Of a stretch of DNA of 64,000 bases, positions 53,378-61,960 are shown piece after piece; positions within the stretch are counted from its first letter, which is position 1, and the number at the start of each line of letters is the position of its first letter. The notes beneath the pieces are model-generated. The model made no database searches. It was not told the origin of the DNA and saw only the letters and a program-made list of their open reading frames with translations. The position numbers and the translations under genes are program-made. The stretch comes from AC-32 sp963719275 (GTDB taxonomy: Bacteria; Actinomycetota; Thermoleophilia; Gaiellales; Gaiellaceae), in contig CAVRBT010000009.1 in NCBI GenBank assembly GCA_963719275.1, forward strand, positions 124,001-188,000, given 5' to 3'.

Positions 53378-54712
53378 TTAGCGGCCCGGCTGTACAAGAC
53401 CGGTCTCATAGGCGAGGACGACCGCTTGTACCCGGTCGCGCAGATTCAGCTTTTGCAGGACGTGCGTTACGTGCGTCTTGACGGTCGTCTCGCCCACCAC
53501 CAGGTCGGCAGCGATCTCGGCGTTTGAGAGGCCGCGTGCAACGAGCTTGAGCACCTCCAGCTCGCGGTCGGTCAGCTCCTCGAGCTCGGGCGGCGTCCGC
53601 GAGCCAGGCGGCGGGCGGCGGACGAACTCCTCGAGCAGCCGACGGACGACGGTCGGCGCGAGCAGAGAGTCTCCGGCCGCGACCGTGCGAACTCCGTGCG
53701 CCAGCTCGGCGGGTGGGACGTCCTTCACGAGGAAGCCACTGGCCCCGGCAAGCATCGCCTCGTACACGTACTCGTCGAGGTCGAAGGTGGTCAGAATCAG
53801 GATGCGCACCGAGGCCGGGGCGCTCTGCACCAGCCGCCTGGTCGCTTCGAGCCCGTCGACGCCGGGCATGCGGATGTCCATAAGCACGACGTCCGGCGTC
53901 AACCGAAGGGCCCGCTCCACGGCCTCCGCACCGTCGGCTGCCTCGCCGACGACCTCCATGTCCGGTTGCGAGTCGAGGATCAGACGGAAGCCGCCGCGCA
54001 CGAGCGCCTGGTCGTCGGCGAGCAGAACGCGAATGCTCCCGGGAGGGTCGGGCCGAGGGGAAGGCGTTCCAGAACGAGCAACCGCTGTAAGAGCTGACTC
54101 CGCAAGTGTGGCTTCATCCCCCGAGAACACGTCCGATGCCTCGCTCTCGGTCCTCAGGGGCGGAAATTGATTCGGCAGACCTGGGACATCCAGCTGATAG
54201 AGCCGGACTGCGCGATCGAGGCCCTTCAGACGCTGCTGGCCGAGATCGCGCAAAGCGAACTGCTCGGCCGGCGCCTCCTCTTCGTCCTGGAGCAGGTCGT
54301 AGGTCGTCTGTGAAAGCAACACCTGGCCGCCGTGTCCAGCCGAACAAATCCGTGCCGCGCGGTGGACTGCGACGCCGAGGTAGCGACTGTCCGCCCGTGT
54401 CGCTTGCCCGGTGTGCAGCCCGGTTCGGACTTTGAGCTCGTTGCCCTTCGGCCACGTGTGGCCGGCAAGCATGCGCTGAGCGCCTGCTGCTGCCGCGGCG
54501 GCATCGCTCGCGCTCGTGAATGCGACGAAGAAGGCGTCGCCTTGGGCGTCGATCTCCTCTCCTCCGTACGCGTCGAAAGCACGGCGCAGCAAGCGTTGGT
54601 GCTCCGTGAGGATTTCGTGGTAACGAACGCGGCCAAGGCGCTTTAACAGCTCGGTTGAGCCGGCAATGTCGGTGAAGAGGAAGGTGACGGTTCGGTTGAT
54701 CAGCTCGGGCAC
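53378..54712 (-). CDS. Nucleotidyl cyclase-receiver-LuxR HTH fusion response regulator
   Basis: A 444-residue protein with three recognisable domains. Residues 1-185 are a class III cyclase (TVTFLFTDIAGSTELLKRLG; metal site EIDAQGDAFFVAF). About 228-345 is a receiver (IRVLLADDQALVRGGFRLIL; phospho-Asp in VVLMDIRMPG; LVKDV with the conserved Lys). About 375-440 is a NarL-type HTH (LTDRELEVLKLVARGLSNAE). It should couple phosphorylation by the kinase encoded upstream both to DNA binding and to second-messenger output. A Pro/Ser-rich linker separates cyclase and receiver. Confidence 0.9.
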   Translation of the reverse strand: MPELINRTVTFLFTDIAGSTELLKRLGRVRYHEILTEHQRLLRRAFDAYGGEEIDAQGDAFFVAFTSASDAAAAAAGAQRMLAGHTWPKGNELKVRTGLHTGQATRADSRYLGVAVHRAARICSAGHGGQVLLSQTTYDLLQDEEEAPAEQFALRDLGQQRLKGLDRAVRLYQLDVPGLPNQFPPLRTESEASDVFSGDEATLAESALTAVARSGTPSPRPDPPGSIRVLLADDQALVRGGFRLILDSQPDMEVVGEAADGAEAVERALRLTPDVVLMDIRMPGVDGLEATRRLVQSAPASVRILILTTFDLDEYVYEAMLAGASGFLVKDVPPAELAHGVRTVAAGDSLLAPTVVRRLLEEFVRRPPPGSRTPPELEELTDRELEVLKLVARGLSNAEIAADLVVGETTVKTHVTHVLQKLNLRDRVQAVVLAYETGLVQPGR

Positions 54713-54867
54713 TGAACACCGTTCCTGGGTCGGCGCAGCGGTACTTCAGAGAAAAACGGCGACGGCCAACTCCTAGATGGAAGCGCCGCTCGCGCATCAC
54801 GACCAGGCAGTGGCGCATGCTGTCCCCATCGTCCGCTCCAGACCTGTCGACCCGAGCCGTACACGGA

Positions 54868-56022
54868 TCACTGCTCGCCCGCGTTCAAGGGAAGCCGGGC
54901 GCGGAGGCGATACCCACCCCGATTGTGGCGGCCGTGCTCGAGCTCACCCCCGTAGAGAGCGATGCGTTCACGCATCCCGATCAGTCCGAACCCCCCGCCT
55001 CTGCCGGCCCCTTGAGCCTCCCCCTCGTCGAGCACCTCCAGCTCGAGCGCGTCGCCATCGTGGCGCACGAGGACCCGAGCGCGACCCGGCCCGCCGTGCT
55101 TGAGCGCGTTCGTAAGCGCCTCCTGGACGATTCGATAGGCCGCGAGCTCCAGCCCGGGCGAGAGCGTTCTCGGCTCGATCCTCACGTCGAGATCGACGTC
55201 GAGGCCGGACTGGCGCAGCTGCTGAACGAGGGTCTGGAGCTCGGCGAGACCCGGCTGGGGCGCTAGGTCCATACCTTCTCCGTCGGCTCTCATCAAACCG
55301 AGGAGCCGGCGCAGCTCGTGGCGAGCCTGCCGGCCTGTCTCCTGGATCGACCGCAGCGAGTTCCGCGCCTGGTCGGGGTCGCTGTCGAAGACCTCCTCCG
55401 CGGCACCGGCCTGCACGACCATGACGCTGACGCTGTGCGAAATGACGTCGTGCAACTCTCGGGCGATGCGGGTGCGCTCGTTCGCCGCCGCCTCGCGCGC
55501 CTTCTCCTCACGCTCGACCTCCAGGCGAACTGTGCGGTCGAACAACTCGTCCGCGCGCCGCTGCCGCGCCCGGACCGCTCGGCCGGCCAGCCACGATCCG
55601 ACGAGGAACGCCCCGACGAAGACGTAGTCGCCGAAACTGTTCGTCGTCGAGGCGACTTCGACCGCGAAGACCGTAGCGGAGAACGCAAGCCCGGCTGCCG
55701 CCGGACCAGCCGAAGCGTGCACCGCGAGCGAGAACACGAGTACGAGCGTCGTCAGAAACGGCACCAGCGAGCCCTGAGGCGCCGCAATCAGTGTCCAGAC
55801 GAGTAGCACGCCCATGCTCGCGGCGAGGCACGCGAGCGGTGCCCGCCGGCGCCAGAGCAGCGGCAGTGTCAAGAGGATGCCCATGACAGCCGCAAGCGGC
55901 TTCGGCCCCATTTCCTCCGGCACCCACCAGATCCAGATCTCGAGCTGTAGCGCGAACGTGAAGAAGAGCGCGACCGCGACGTCGACAGCGCCCTGGGTGG
56001 TGCGGAAACGGCTCGCGGCCAT
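54868..56022 (-). CDS. Membrane sensor histidine kinase (HisKA_3, NarX/DesK-like)
   Basis: A roughly 384-residue kinase starting MAASRFRTTQGAVDVAVALF at ATG 56022; the open frame extends to 56109. Five to six N-terminal helices form the sensor (about residues 10-150). The phospho-acceptor His lies in RIARELHDVISHSVSVMVVQ, and the ATPase domain has AAYRIVQEALTNALKHGGPG and GFGLIGMRERIALYGGELEH. It lies 155 bases upstream of the fused response regulator on the same strand and is its presumed partner. The stimulus is unknown. Confidence 0.9.
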   Translation of the reverse strand: MAASRFRTTQGAVDVAVALFFTFALQLEIWIWWVPEEMGPKPLAAVMGILLTLPLLWRRRAPLACLAASMGVLLVWTLIAAPQGSLVPFLTTLVLVFSLAVHASAGPAAAGLAFSATVFAVEVASTTNSFGDYVFVGAFLVGSWLAGRAVRARQRRADELFDRTVRLEVEREEKAREAAANERTRIARELHDVISHSVSVMVVQAGAAEEVFDSDPDQARNSLRSIQETGRQARHELRRLLGLMRADGEGMDLAPQPGLAELQTLVQQLRQSGLDVDLDVRIEPRTLSPGLELAAYRIVQEALTNALKHGGPGRARVLVRHDGDALELEVLDEGEAQGAGRGGGFGLIGMRERIALYGGELEHGRHNRGGYRLRARLPLNAGEQ

Positions 56023-56150
56023 GCTGTGACGGTATCGCCGAACTCGCCCAACCGCATCGTCGCAGCCGACGAGCCGTCTCCTCCCTGCGGACGAGGTGGC
56101 CGCGGTCAAGTTCGCCGAGGCGCAGGAGCACGGATCGGTCCTCCCGCCGA

Positions 56151-56172
56151 TGACAGCCGCCTGACAGCCGCC
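56151..56172. promoter_or_regulatory. Tandem 11-bp direct repeat in the kinase/lipoprotein divergent region
   Basis: TGACAGCCGCC occurs twice head to tail (56151-56161, 56162-56172), one helical turn apart, in the roughly 195-base gap between the kinase start and the lipoprotein start. It is a candidate site for the NarL-type regulator of this block. Size and position are the only support. Confidence 0.3.
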
Positions 56173-56217
56173 TAGCGTCGGCTGGAGAGAAACGCCATCC
56201 GACGGAAGGACTCCAAG

Positions 56218-57096
56218 ATGTCCAAGAAACCGACATTTCTGCTCATCGCCGCGGTCGCGCCACTTGCTGCGGCGCTCTCCCTCGCCGCCGGCTGCGGAGA
56301 CTCCGATCTACCAGCCGAGGTCTCTTCAGCCAAGACCACCGCCGCGCAATCCGCACAGCACGTCGCCGTGAGCACGCGCGACACCGAGCTTGTTGTCACA
56401 GGCGCCGGCTCGCTCCACGCAGGCTTCGTCCGCCTCGAGGTGCGTAACACGGGCCGCGGTGAGCATGGGATCGAGCTCGTCCGGCTCAAGCGCCCGCTGA
56501 CGACCCCACAGCTCGTGCGGGCCTTCGGAGCGGAGAAACGCGAACTGCTCGAGTCACTCGGCGGCATCCAGCAGGTCGTGCCCGGCCATTCGTGGGCGAT
56601 GACCGAGCGGCTGGGCCCGGGCTCGTATGCACTCCTCGACTTCGCGCAGGACGGCCCGGAACCGAACTACGTGCGCGGCATGTACAAGCGCTTCGTGGTA
56701 GCAGCAACTCAAGCCCGCAGCGTGCCCCCAGCCACGGTCGGAGAGATCGACATGCGCGACTTCCGTTTCGACTTTCGCCTGCCGAACGGATTCTCCGGGC
56801 GCGGCGTCGTCAAGATCACGAACGCCGGCAGGACGAGTCACGAAATCAGCCTTGTCCGCATCAAGCCCGGCCACAGCCAGCGCGAGGTGCTGAACCTGAT
56901 CCTCAGCGGGGCGACCAAGCCGCCGGAGTGGGCGTCGATCGTCGAGCTCCTAAGCGTTCTCGACCCCGCCAAGACTGCCTACGTCAAGTTCGATCTAAGC
57001 GCGGGTCGGTACCTCGCCCTGTGTCTCGTGAACGAGCCCGGCTCGCAGACGCTGCATGCGCAACTCGGGATGATGGGCACCTTCGATGTGATCTGA
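56218..57096 (+). CDS. Lipoprotein with two repeated beta domains
   Basis: A 292-residue protein with a lipoprotein signal (FLLIAAVAPLAAALSLAAGC, Cys about residue 25). Two similar halves follow, each with a strand-rich phrase ending in H-(G/E)-I-x-L-V-R-(L/I)-K: GRGEHGIELVRLKRP and GRTSHEISLVRIKPG. Each is followed by a helix, a hydrophobic phrase and a (P/S)-G-(S/R)-Y-x-L motif. The fold looks cupredoxin-like but the Cys/Met copper ligands are not evident. GGAAGGA lies before ATG 56218. Its position opposite the sensor kinase suggests a sensed or regulated surface protein. Confidence 0.75.
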   Translation: MSKKPTFLLIAAVAPLAAALSLAAGCGDSDLPAEVSSAKTTAAQSAQHVAVSTRDTELVVTGAGSLHAGFVRLEVRNTGRGEHGIELVRLKRPLTTPQLVRAFGAEKRELLESLGGIQQVVPGHSWAMTERLGPGSYALLDFAQDGPEPNYVRGMYKRFVVAATQARSVPPATVGEIDMRDFRFDFRLPNGFSGRGVVKITNAGRTSHEISLVRIKPGHSQREVLNLILSGATKPPEWASIVELLSVLDPAKTAYVKFDLSAGRYLALCLVNEPGSQTLHAQLGMMGTFDVI

Positions 57097-57117
57097 GCTC
57101 GCCTGCAGTTCTGACCG

Positions 57118-57148
57118 GAAAAAAGGGAGGCCCGCTCGCGCGGGCCTC
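57118..57148 (-). terminator. Rho-independent terminator attached to tRNA fragment C
   Basis: Arms 57127-57134 and 57141-57148 (GAGGCCCG / CGGGCCTC) are preceded on the plus strand by a run of six or more A, giving a minus-strand stem followed by a U-run. It is the most canonical terminator of the set. It lies 22 bases after the lipoprotein stop and may serve both strands. Confidence 0.75.
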
Positions 57149-57152
57149 TCAG

Positions 57153-57196
57153 TAGCGGGGGCAGGATTTGAACCTGCGACCTCCGGGTTATGAGCC
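57153..57196 (-). pseudogene. Initiator tRNA 3' fragment, copy C (44 nt)
   Basis: Exact 44-base copy of 61961-62004. As in copies A and B the match stops within the 5' strand of the anticodon stem and continues into GCCTCGG. It marks the boundary between the two-component block and the LuxR-ATPase block. Confidence 0.9.
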
Positions 57197-57310
57197 GCCT
57201 CGGTTATGTACGCGCGTTCCGCCGTATTCCGCCTAAACGCAGGTTTCGACCCGGTTTTCAGCCGCAGCCGTGCATTCGGGCGGAATACGGTGTCCGGTTT
57301 GTGTCCGGAA
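57197..57310. repeat. Cassette-end module, copy C
   Basis: The doubled TTCCGCC (57217, 57227), the inverted repeat 57227-57240 with 57272-57285 and CGGTTTTCAGCCGCAGCCGTG align with copies A, B and D. The distal part differs (GTCCGGTTTGTGTCCGGAAG) and the CTTGCAG pair is reduced to CCTGCAAATC. The next 250 bases (to about 57560) contain no supported gene. Confidence 0.8.
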
Positions 57311-57561
57311 GAGGGCTTAAATACCTGCAAATCAGCTACTTCTATTGTCTGGACAGGACGCGGTATTTGTGAGCTGTATGGAGAGGGTCACCCGGGTGCC
57401 GATTTGCAGGGGCGTTGCATGCGTGGGAGTGCGCGGAGGTACTCAAAGGGAACCCTGAGGGCACACGGTGCGCCACGCACGTCCTGCGCGTGCGGCTATC
57501 GCGGCACTAGCCAGCGACTCGCGCAGTCGCTTCTTTGACTCCAGACGCGGTCCGGAGAGAC

Positions 57562-57591
57562 GCAAGAGGCGCCGTTTCCGGCGCCTCTTGC
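57562..57591 (-). terminator. Perfect 12-bp hairpin after the PD40 protein gene
   Basis: Arms 57562-57573 and 57580-57591 (GCAAGAGGCGCC / GGCGCCTCTTGC) with loop GTTTCC, 22 bases beyond the stop of the minus-strand gene. Core and loop resemble the terminator at 53049-53079. Confidence 0.65.
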
Positions 57592-57613
57592 TGAGATCCC
57601 ATCCGCTACGGAC

Positions 57614-58504
57614 TCACCTGGTTCGCGCGCGTGTCGTGACGTACAGGTCCAGGTTTCCCTCGCTACCGCTGCGGTTGGAGCCGAAGTACAAGTGCGTGCC
57701 ATCCCAGGAGAGCGACGCACGGAGATCGTTCACGGAGCTGTTCACGTCGCAGCCGAGATCCGTCGGCGTCGTCCACGGGTCGCTCGTGCTCGCCCGCGTG
57801 GACGTCCAGAGGTCGGCGCCGCCGCACCCGCCGTCCCGGGTTGAGTCGAAGACGATCTCGCGTCCGTCGTGCCGCAGGTTGGGCCGCGCATCGCTCGCGG
57901 ACGAGTTGACCAGCGCAAGGACGGGCTCTCCGATCGAGCCGTGGTCGATCGGAGCGACGTAGATCTTCGAAGTGCCGCTCCTGGTGCTGGAGAAGTAGAA
58001 CTGGCGGGCGGCGACGAAGGGGCTCGCCTCGTCGGCGGCGCTGTTCACGTCGCAGCCCAGGTTCACCGGCTGCGCCCATCCGTGACGCGGGTGCCACCGG
58101 GTCGCGTACATGTCCGAGCCGCCACAGCCGCCCGGTCGCGTACTGACGTACAGGAGACGGCGCCCGTTGTGCCGTGGCGTGGGGCAGAACTCGTCCCCGC
58201 TCGTGTTGATCGGTTCCCCGGCATTCACCGGCGCACCCCATGGGTCGTCGACGCTCGCCCGCGTCGTGATGTAGATGTCGAGCCCGCCGTAGCCGCCTGC
58301 CCGGTTCGAGGCGAAGAAGAGGCGGAGGCCATCGCGCGAGATCGATGGACACCCCTCGAGCGCGGCAGTGTTGAGGTTGTCGTCCGCGCCGACGGCCTCG
58401 AGGTTCTGCGCCGGCTGCCACGGACCGAAGTTCATCGCGTTCGCCACGGCTGTGACCGTTGCCGCGACCGCCATAGCAAGCATGAGTGCGAGCTTGTATT
58501 TCAT
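57614..58504 (-). CDS. Exported PD40/WD40-like beta-propeller protein
   Basis: A 296-residue protein. Start ATG 58504 (MKYKLALMLAMAVAATVTAV) gives a clean signal peptide and has GGAGGCAGG upstream; the open frame runs on to 58618. After the signal come repeated propeller phrases: DGLRLFFASNRAGGYGGLDI, GRRLLYVSTRPGGCGGSDMY, RQFYFSSTRSG, REIVFDSTRDGGCGGADLW and THLYFGSNRSG, with LGCDVNS twice. This is the PD40 (TolB-like) type. Ligand unknown. It is likely periplasmic or surface exposed. Confidence 0.82.
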   Translation of the reverse strand: MKYKLALMLAMAVAATVTAVANAMNFGPWQPAQNLEAVGADDNLNTAALEGCPSISRDGLRLFFASNRAGGYGGLDIYITTRASVDDPWGAPVNAGEPINTSGDEFCPTPRHNGRRLLYVSTRPGGCGGSDMYATRWHPRHGWAQPVNLGCDVNSAADEASPFVAARQFYFSSTRSGTSKIYVAPIDHGSIGEPVLALVNSSASDARPNLRHDGREIVFDSTRDGGCGGADLWTSTRASTSDPWTTPTDLGCDVNSSVNDLRASLSWDGTHLYFGSNRSGSEGNLDLYVTTRARTR

Positions 58505-58632
58505 CTTCAACCTGCCTCCCCAGTTGCCGCCGCGGGCGCCTCCTTTGGGCCGAGCGAGCGGCTGCGCCTCGCGCGGCTCTGGGCCTTCTCTCGAATGCAG
58601 GTGCGTCATCTCGACCACTTCCTTTCTTGCGG

Positions 58633-58893
58633 CTACGTCGCGGGCGAGACGGCGACGTGCGCCAGCTGGTAGAGGGTCTGGACTTCTCGGTCCGCCACTC
58701 CGAGAGCGGCGTGGGCGGTGTCGGCCGCCCGAACGGCGTCGAATGCCCAGCCCTCGACGACGACGGCGAGCGTGCGCTCGTCGGCGACGAGGCCGACGCT
58801 GACGACGCCGAGACGGCCGAGCGCCGCGACGTGCGACGGCGTAAGAAGGACCTGTCGGTCGTCTCGGTCCATCACCACGACGAGCATCGCCAC
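58633..58893 (-). CDS. Conserved hypothetical small protein
   Basis: An 86-residue protein starting at GTG 58893 with GGGAG seven bases upstream; an ATG two codons later is possible. It reads MAMLVVVMDRDDRQVLLTPS, then VSVGLVADERTLAVVVEGWA and a helix-strand ending. No signal or membrane span. The composition is protein-like and no convincing frame competes. I cannot name a family. It lies 129 bases upstream of the PD40 gene on the same strand. Confidence 0.5.
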   Translation of the reverse strand: MAMLVVVMDRDDRQVLLTPSHVAALGRLGVVSVGLVADERTLAVVVEGWAFDAVRAADTAHAALGVADREVQTLYQLAHVAVSPAT

Positions 58894-59055
58894 GTGTCTC
58901 TCCCTCGGTCGGCGGAATCGGGTCCGTGGTCGAGGCTACGACCGACGGGGCCAGGATTAATCGGGGAGTTCCCTCGACGTTCGAAAGGGCTCCCTCGGTG
59001 GTGTCGAGCGGCGGGCTTGGGTGAGGAGCGAACGCGTTCTAGCCTGTGTGTCGTA

Positions 59056-61860
59056 GTGGATGGTTTCGTCGGAAGAGCGCGCGAGCTCGACGTTCTGAGC
59101 GGGCTGGCAAGGCGGCACGGCGGTCCGGGTGTCGCGCTCGTGTTCGGGGAGCCGGGCAGCGGCAAGACTCGTCTGCTCGCGGAGGCGCGGCGGCGGCTTG
59201 GGTTCGAGGCGTGCTTCTCGATGGTGGGGTTCGAGCCGGAGCGGCAGGTGCCGCTGGCGGCCGCGTCGAGCTTTTTGCGAGAGCTTGCGGGTGTGCGGCC
59301 GAGCGGAGCGGAGCTGACGGCGTTGTTCTCGGACTCCCCGGCGGAGACGGGGGCGCTTCAGCCGATCCGCATCTTCGAGGCGGCACATCTCGCGCTTGCG
59401 GGGCTGCAGCCCGTGCTGCTCAGCGTCGACGATCTCCAGTGGGCGGACGAGCTCTCGCTCGCCCTGTGTCACTACCTGGTGCGCGCCGCCGCGTACGCGG
59501 GGGATGAGATAACTGTGTTGGCCGCGTCGCGGCCGGCGAGCACTGCGGCCGCGTTCGCGAGCTCGGTCGAGCAGGTCGTGGCGGCAGGGCTCGCGACGAC
59601 GATCGAGCTCGGCCCGCTCTCCCGGGAGGAGGGCGTCGAGCTCGCGGCCGGGCTCGCGCCGAGTCTCGAGCCGGGCGCCGCGGAGCGTGTCTGGGAACGC
59701 GCCCGGGGCTCTCCGTTCTGGATCGAGGCACTGGTGGGCGCTGAGGGCGGGGTCGACGCGTCGGCGCTTGTGACCCGGCGCCTGCGCGGAGCAAGTGGCG
59801 ACTCCGGGTCGCTGCTCGCTCTGCTCGCCGTCGCGGGTCGACCGTTGACGCTCGACGAGGCTGCGGCGCTGCAGCGCTGGCCGCCGGAGCGCGTCGAGGG
59901 TGCAGCAGCTCAGCTCGCGAGCCGCGGCCTGGCCATGGAGAGCGGAGGTGTGCTCCGGCCGGCGCACGATCTGCTGCGCGAGGCTGCGCTCCGAGGTCTT
60001 CCCGACGAGTCGAGGCGAGCGCTCCATCGCCGGCTCGCCGAGTGGCTCGAAGTCGGCGCCGGGGACGATCCCGGTGAGCTCCGAGCGGCGTTGGAGCATC
60101 GCCGCCTCGGCGGACTGCCGGCGCTTCCGCTCGCGCTACGGCTCGCCCGAGCCCCCAGGCGGACGCTGCTCGTGCGCGACGTGCTCGGCCTGCTGACGGC
60201 GATCCTCGACGAGTCCGACCCCAGCGATGGCCACGCGAGCGAGCTCGAGGAGGCGGTTGCCTCGCTCGCGTTCGATCTCGCGGACTACCGGCTGGCTTTC
60301 GAGCGCTGGGCGATCGTGGCGGGGCGCCGCCCCGACCCGGCGGACCGCGCCACCGCGCTCATCCGCGCTGCGCGCGCGGCCAGCCTCGCCGAATGCCCGG
60401 AGGAGGCGCGTGCGTTTCTCGCGCGTGCCCGCGAACTCGGGTTCGAGGACCCGGTGGTCGCGCTCGAGCTCGAGACCGCCGAGCTGTTCGTCGAGAGCTG
60501 GTTCGGGCCGATCACGGTCGAGCTGCTCGCAGCCGGGCCGCGAGTCGCGGCGACGGCGCGAGCGCTTGCGGCAGAAGAGGGTGGTTACGACCGACTCGGC
60601 GCTCGCTCCCGGCGAGCCTGCCTCGACGCACTCGAGGCGCAGAACATCGGCGCGATCGTCCAGGGTGATGTCCAGGCAGCGATCGTCGCCTGTGACGAGA
60701 TCGTGGCCGCCGCGCGCGGCTTCGACGAGGAGATCGGCCTCGGCGCCCAGGTCTGGAAGCAGTACGCGCTGATGCAACTCGGCCGGCTGGCGGAAGCGGA
60801 GGTAGAGCTTCGCCGCATCCGGCTCGAGTCGCGTCAGCGCGTCATGCCCAAGGTCGGCATCGAGGCCGGGTACTGGCTCCTAAGAGTGCTCGAGCATCGC
60901 GCCCGCGTCCGCGAAGCCGAGGCGATCGCGTCCGAGGTCGGCGAGCTGGCCGCTCGCCTGGGCGATCCGGTCGAGCTGCGGCGGGTCGAGCATCAGCGCC
61001 GCCGCCTGGATCTGCTCGGCGCCGGCTGGCAGCAGACGCGCCGGCGGATCGAGGAGGCGGCGCGCGCCGAGCCGTACGCTCACCAGCGACTCCAGTACAA
61101 CGCCGTCTTGGCGCTCTTCGTGGCGCGCGTCGGCGGACGCAGCCTGAACAGCGCGGCGCTCGAGTACCGCGCCAAGGCCGACACAGACGCCGCCTCCGCT
61201 GGCTGCCTTCGCTGCTTGACCGAGCGCGACCTCGAAGGCGCAGAGATCCTTGCACGCGCGGGCCGGGCCGAGGAGGCTCGCGCCTGCCTCGAGGCCTGGG
61301 ACGCGCAGCGACCCGATCCGCCCAGGCTGGAAGCGCTCTCGCGGCAGCGTACCGCTGCTCTGCTGGCCGCACTCGAAGGCGAGCCCGAGCGGGCGGTTGA
61401 GGTGCTCGAGAGGGTGCAGGTCGAGAGCGAGCGAATCGATGCGGTGCTCTTCGCGCTCTGGACCTCACTCGATCTTACGAGGATCCTCACAGACGCCGAC
61501 CGCACGCGCTCGGCCGAGCTCCTTCGGACCACATCGGAACGGGCCGAGCTGCTCGGCCTGGCGGCGCTCTCCGAGCTCGCCGAGCAAAGGCTTCGCAAAC
61601 TCGGCGTGCGCACCTGGACACGTCGCAGCGCCGCCCCGGCGCGGTCCGGACTCGACGCGCTCAGCGACCGCGAGCGTGAGATTGCGGGACTCGCCGCGTC
61701 CGGTGCCAGCAACCCCGAGATCGCCCAGGCAGTCTTCCTTTCCCGCAAGACCGTGGAACGGCACCTCTCGAACGTCTTCGCGAAGCTCGGTGTCCGGAAC
61801 CGCACAGAGCTCGCCGCCCAGCTCGCTCCCCCGAACTCGGAGCAGGCAGGACACCGTTGA
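59056..61860 (+). CDS. Large LuxR-family ATPase regulator (LAL/MalT-like)
   Basis: A roughly 934-residue regulator. GTG 59056 is chosen because the family N-terminus (DGFVGRARELDVLSGLARRH) follows at once. Walker A GEPGSGKT is at residue 31 and Walker B-like VLLSVDDLQWAD about residue 120. A long helical-repeat region spans about 330-850. The C-terminal HTH reads LSDREREIAGLAASGASNPE and FAKLGVRNRTELA. Such proteins bind ATP and an inducer and activate nearby operons. No target operon is adjacent except the divergent minus-strand genes at 57.6-58.9 kb. Confidence 0.9.
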   Translation: MDGFVGRARELDVLSGLARRHGGPGVALVFGEPGSGKTRLLAEARRRLGFEACFSMVGFEPERQVPLAAASSFLRELAGVRPSGAELTALFSDSPAETGALQPIRIFEAAHLALAGLQPVLLSVDDLQWADELSLALCHYLVRAAAYAGDEITVLAASRPASTAAAFASSVEQVVAAGLATTIELGPLSREEGVELAAGLAPSLEPGAAERVWERARGSPFWIEALVGAEGGVDASALVTRRLRGASGDSGSLLALLAVAGRPLTLDEAAALQRWPPERVEGAAAQLASRGLAMESGGVLRPAHDLLREAALRGLPDESRRALHRRLAEWLEVGAGDDPGELRAALEHRRLGGLPALPLALRLARAPRRTLLVRDVLGLLTAILDESDPSDGHASELEEAVASLAFDLADYRLAFERWAIVAGRRPDPADRATALIRAARAASLAECPEEARAFLARARELGFEDPVVALELETAELFVESWFGPITVELLAAGPRVAATARALAAEEGGYDRLGARSRRACLDALEAQNIGAIVQGDVQAAIVACDEIVAAARGFDEEIGLGAQVWKQYALMQLGRLAEAEVELRRIRLESRQRVMPKVGIEAGYWLLRVLEHRARVREAEAIASEVGELAARLGDPVELRRVEHQRRRLDLLGAGWQQTRRRIEEAARAEPYAHQRLQYNAVLALFVARVGGRSLNSAALEYRAKADTDAASAGCLRCLTERDLEGAEILARAGRAEEARACLEAWDAQRPDPPRLEALSRQRTAALLAALEGEPERAVEVLERVQVESERIDAVLFALWTSLDLTRILTDADRTRSAELLRTTSERAELLGLAALSELAEQRLRKLGVRTWTRRSAAPARSGLDALSDREREIAGLAASGASNPEIAQAVFLSRKTVERHLSNVFAKLGVRNRTELAAQLAPPNSEQAGHR

Positions 61861-61930
61861 CCCCCGACCCGACCGGAGCGTGCACGGTCCCCGGACGGGC
61901 ACGCGACCTCCATACTCGGCTCAGGAAACC

Positions 61931-61956
61931 GAAAGGCGCCATTTCGAGCGCCTTTC
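61931..61956 (-). terminator. Terminator of the initiator tRNA gene
   Basis: GAAAGGCGC (61931-61939) pairs with GCGCCTTTC (61948-61956). It starts five bases after the tRNA 3' end on the minus strand. The same arrangement accompanies fragments A, B and C. Confidence 0.75.
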
Positions 61957-61960
61957 TCAG

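Larger units (their letters stand above)
53082..57152. mobile_element. Putative tRNA-anchored cassette II (two-component block)
   Basis: About 4.1 kb between tRNA copies C and B. Content: lipoprotein, sensor kinase and cyclase-receiver-HTH regulator, a functionally closed set. No recombinase gene. The distal end carries module B; the proximal end carries the terminator at 57118-57148. Confidence 0.6.
57153..61960. mobile_element. Putative tRNA-anchored cassette I (LuxR-ATPase block)
   Basis: Bounded by the intact tRNA 3' half (61961-62004) and its 44-nt copy C (57153-57196), about 4.8 kb. Content: LuxR-ATPase, small hypothetical protein and PD40 propeller protein. No recombinase gene. Its distal end carries module C. 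The element interpretation is inferred from the att-like repeats. Confidence 0.6.
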
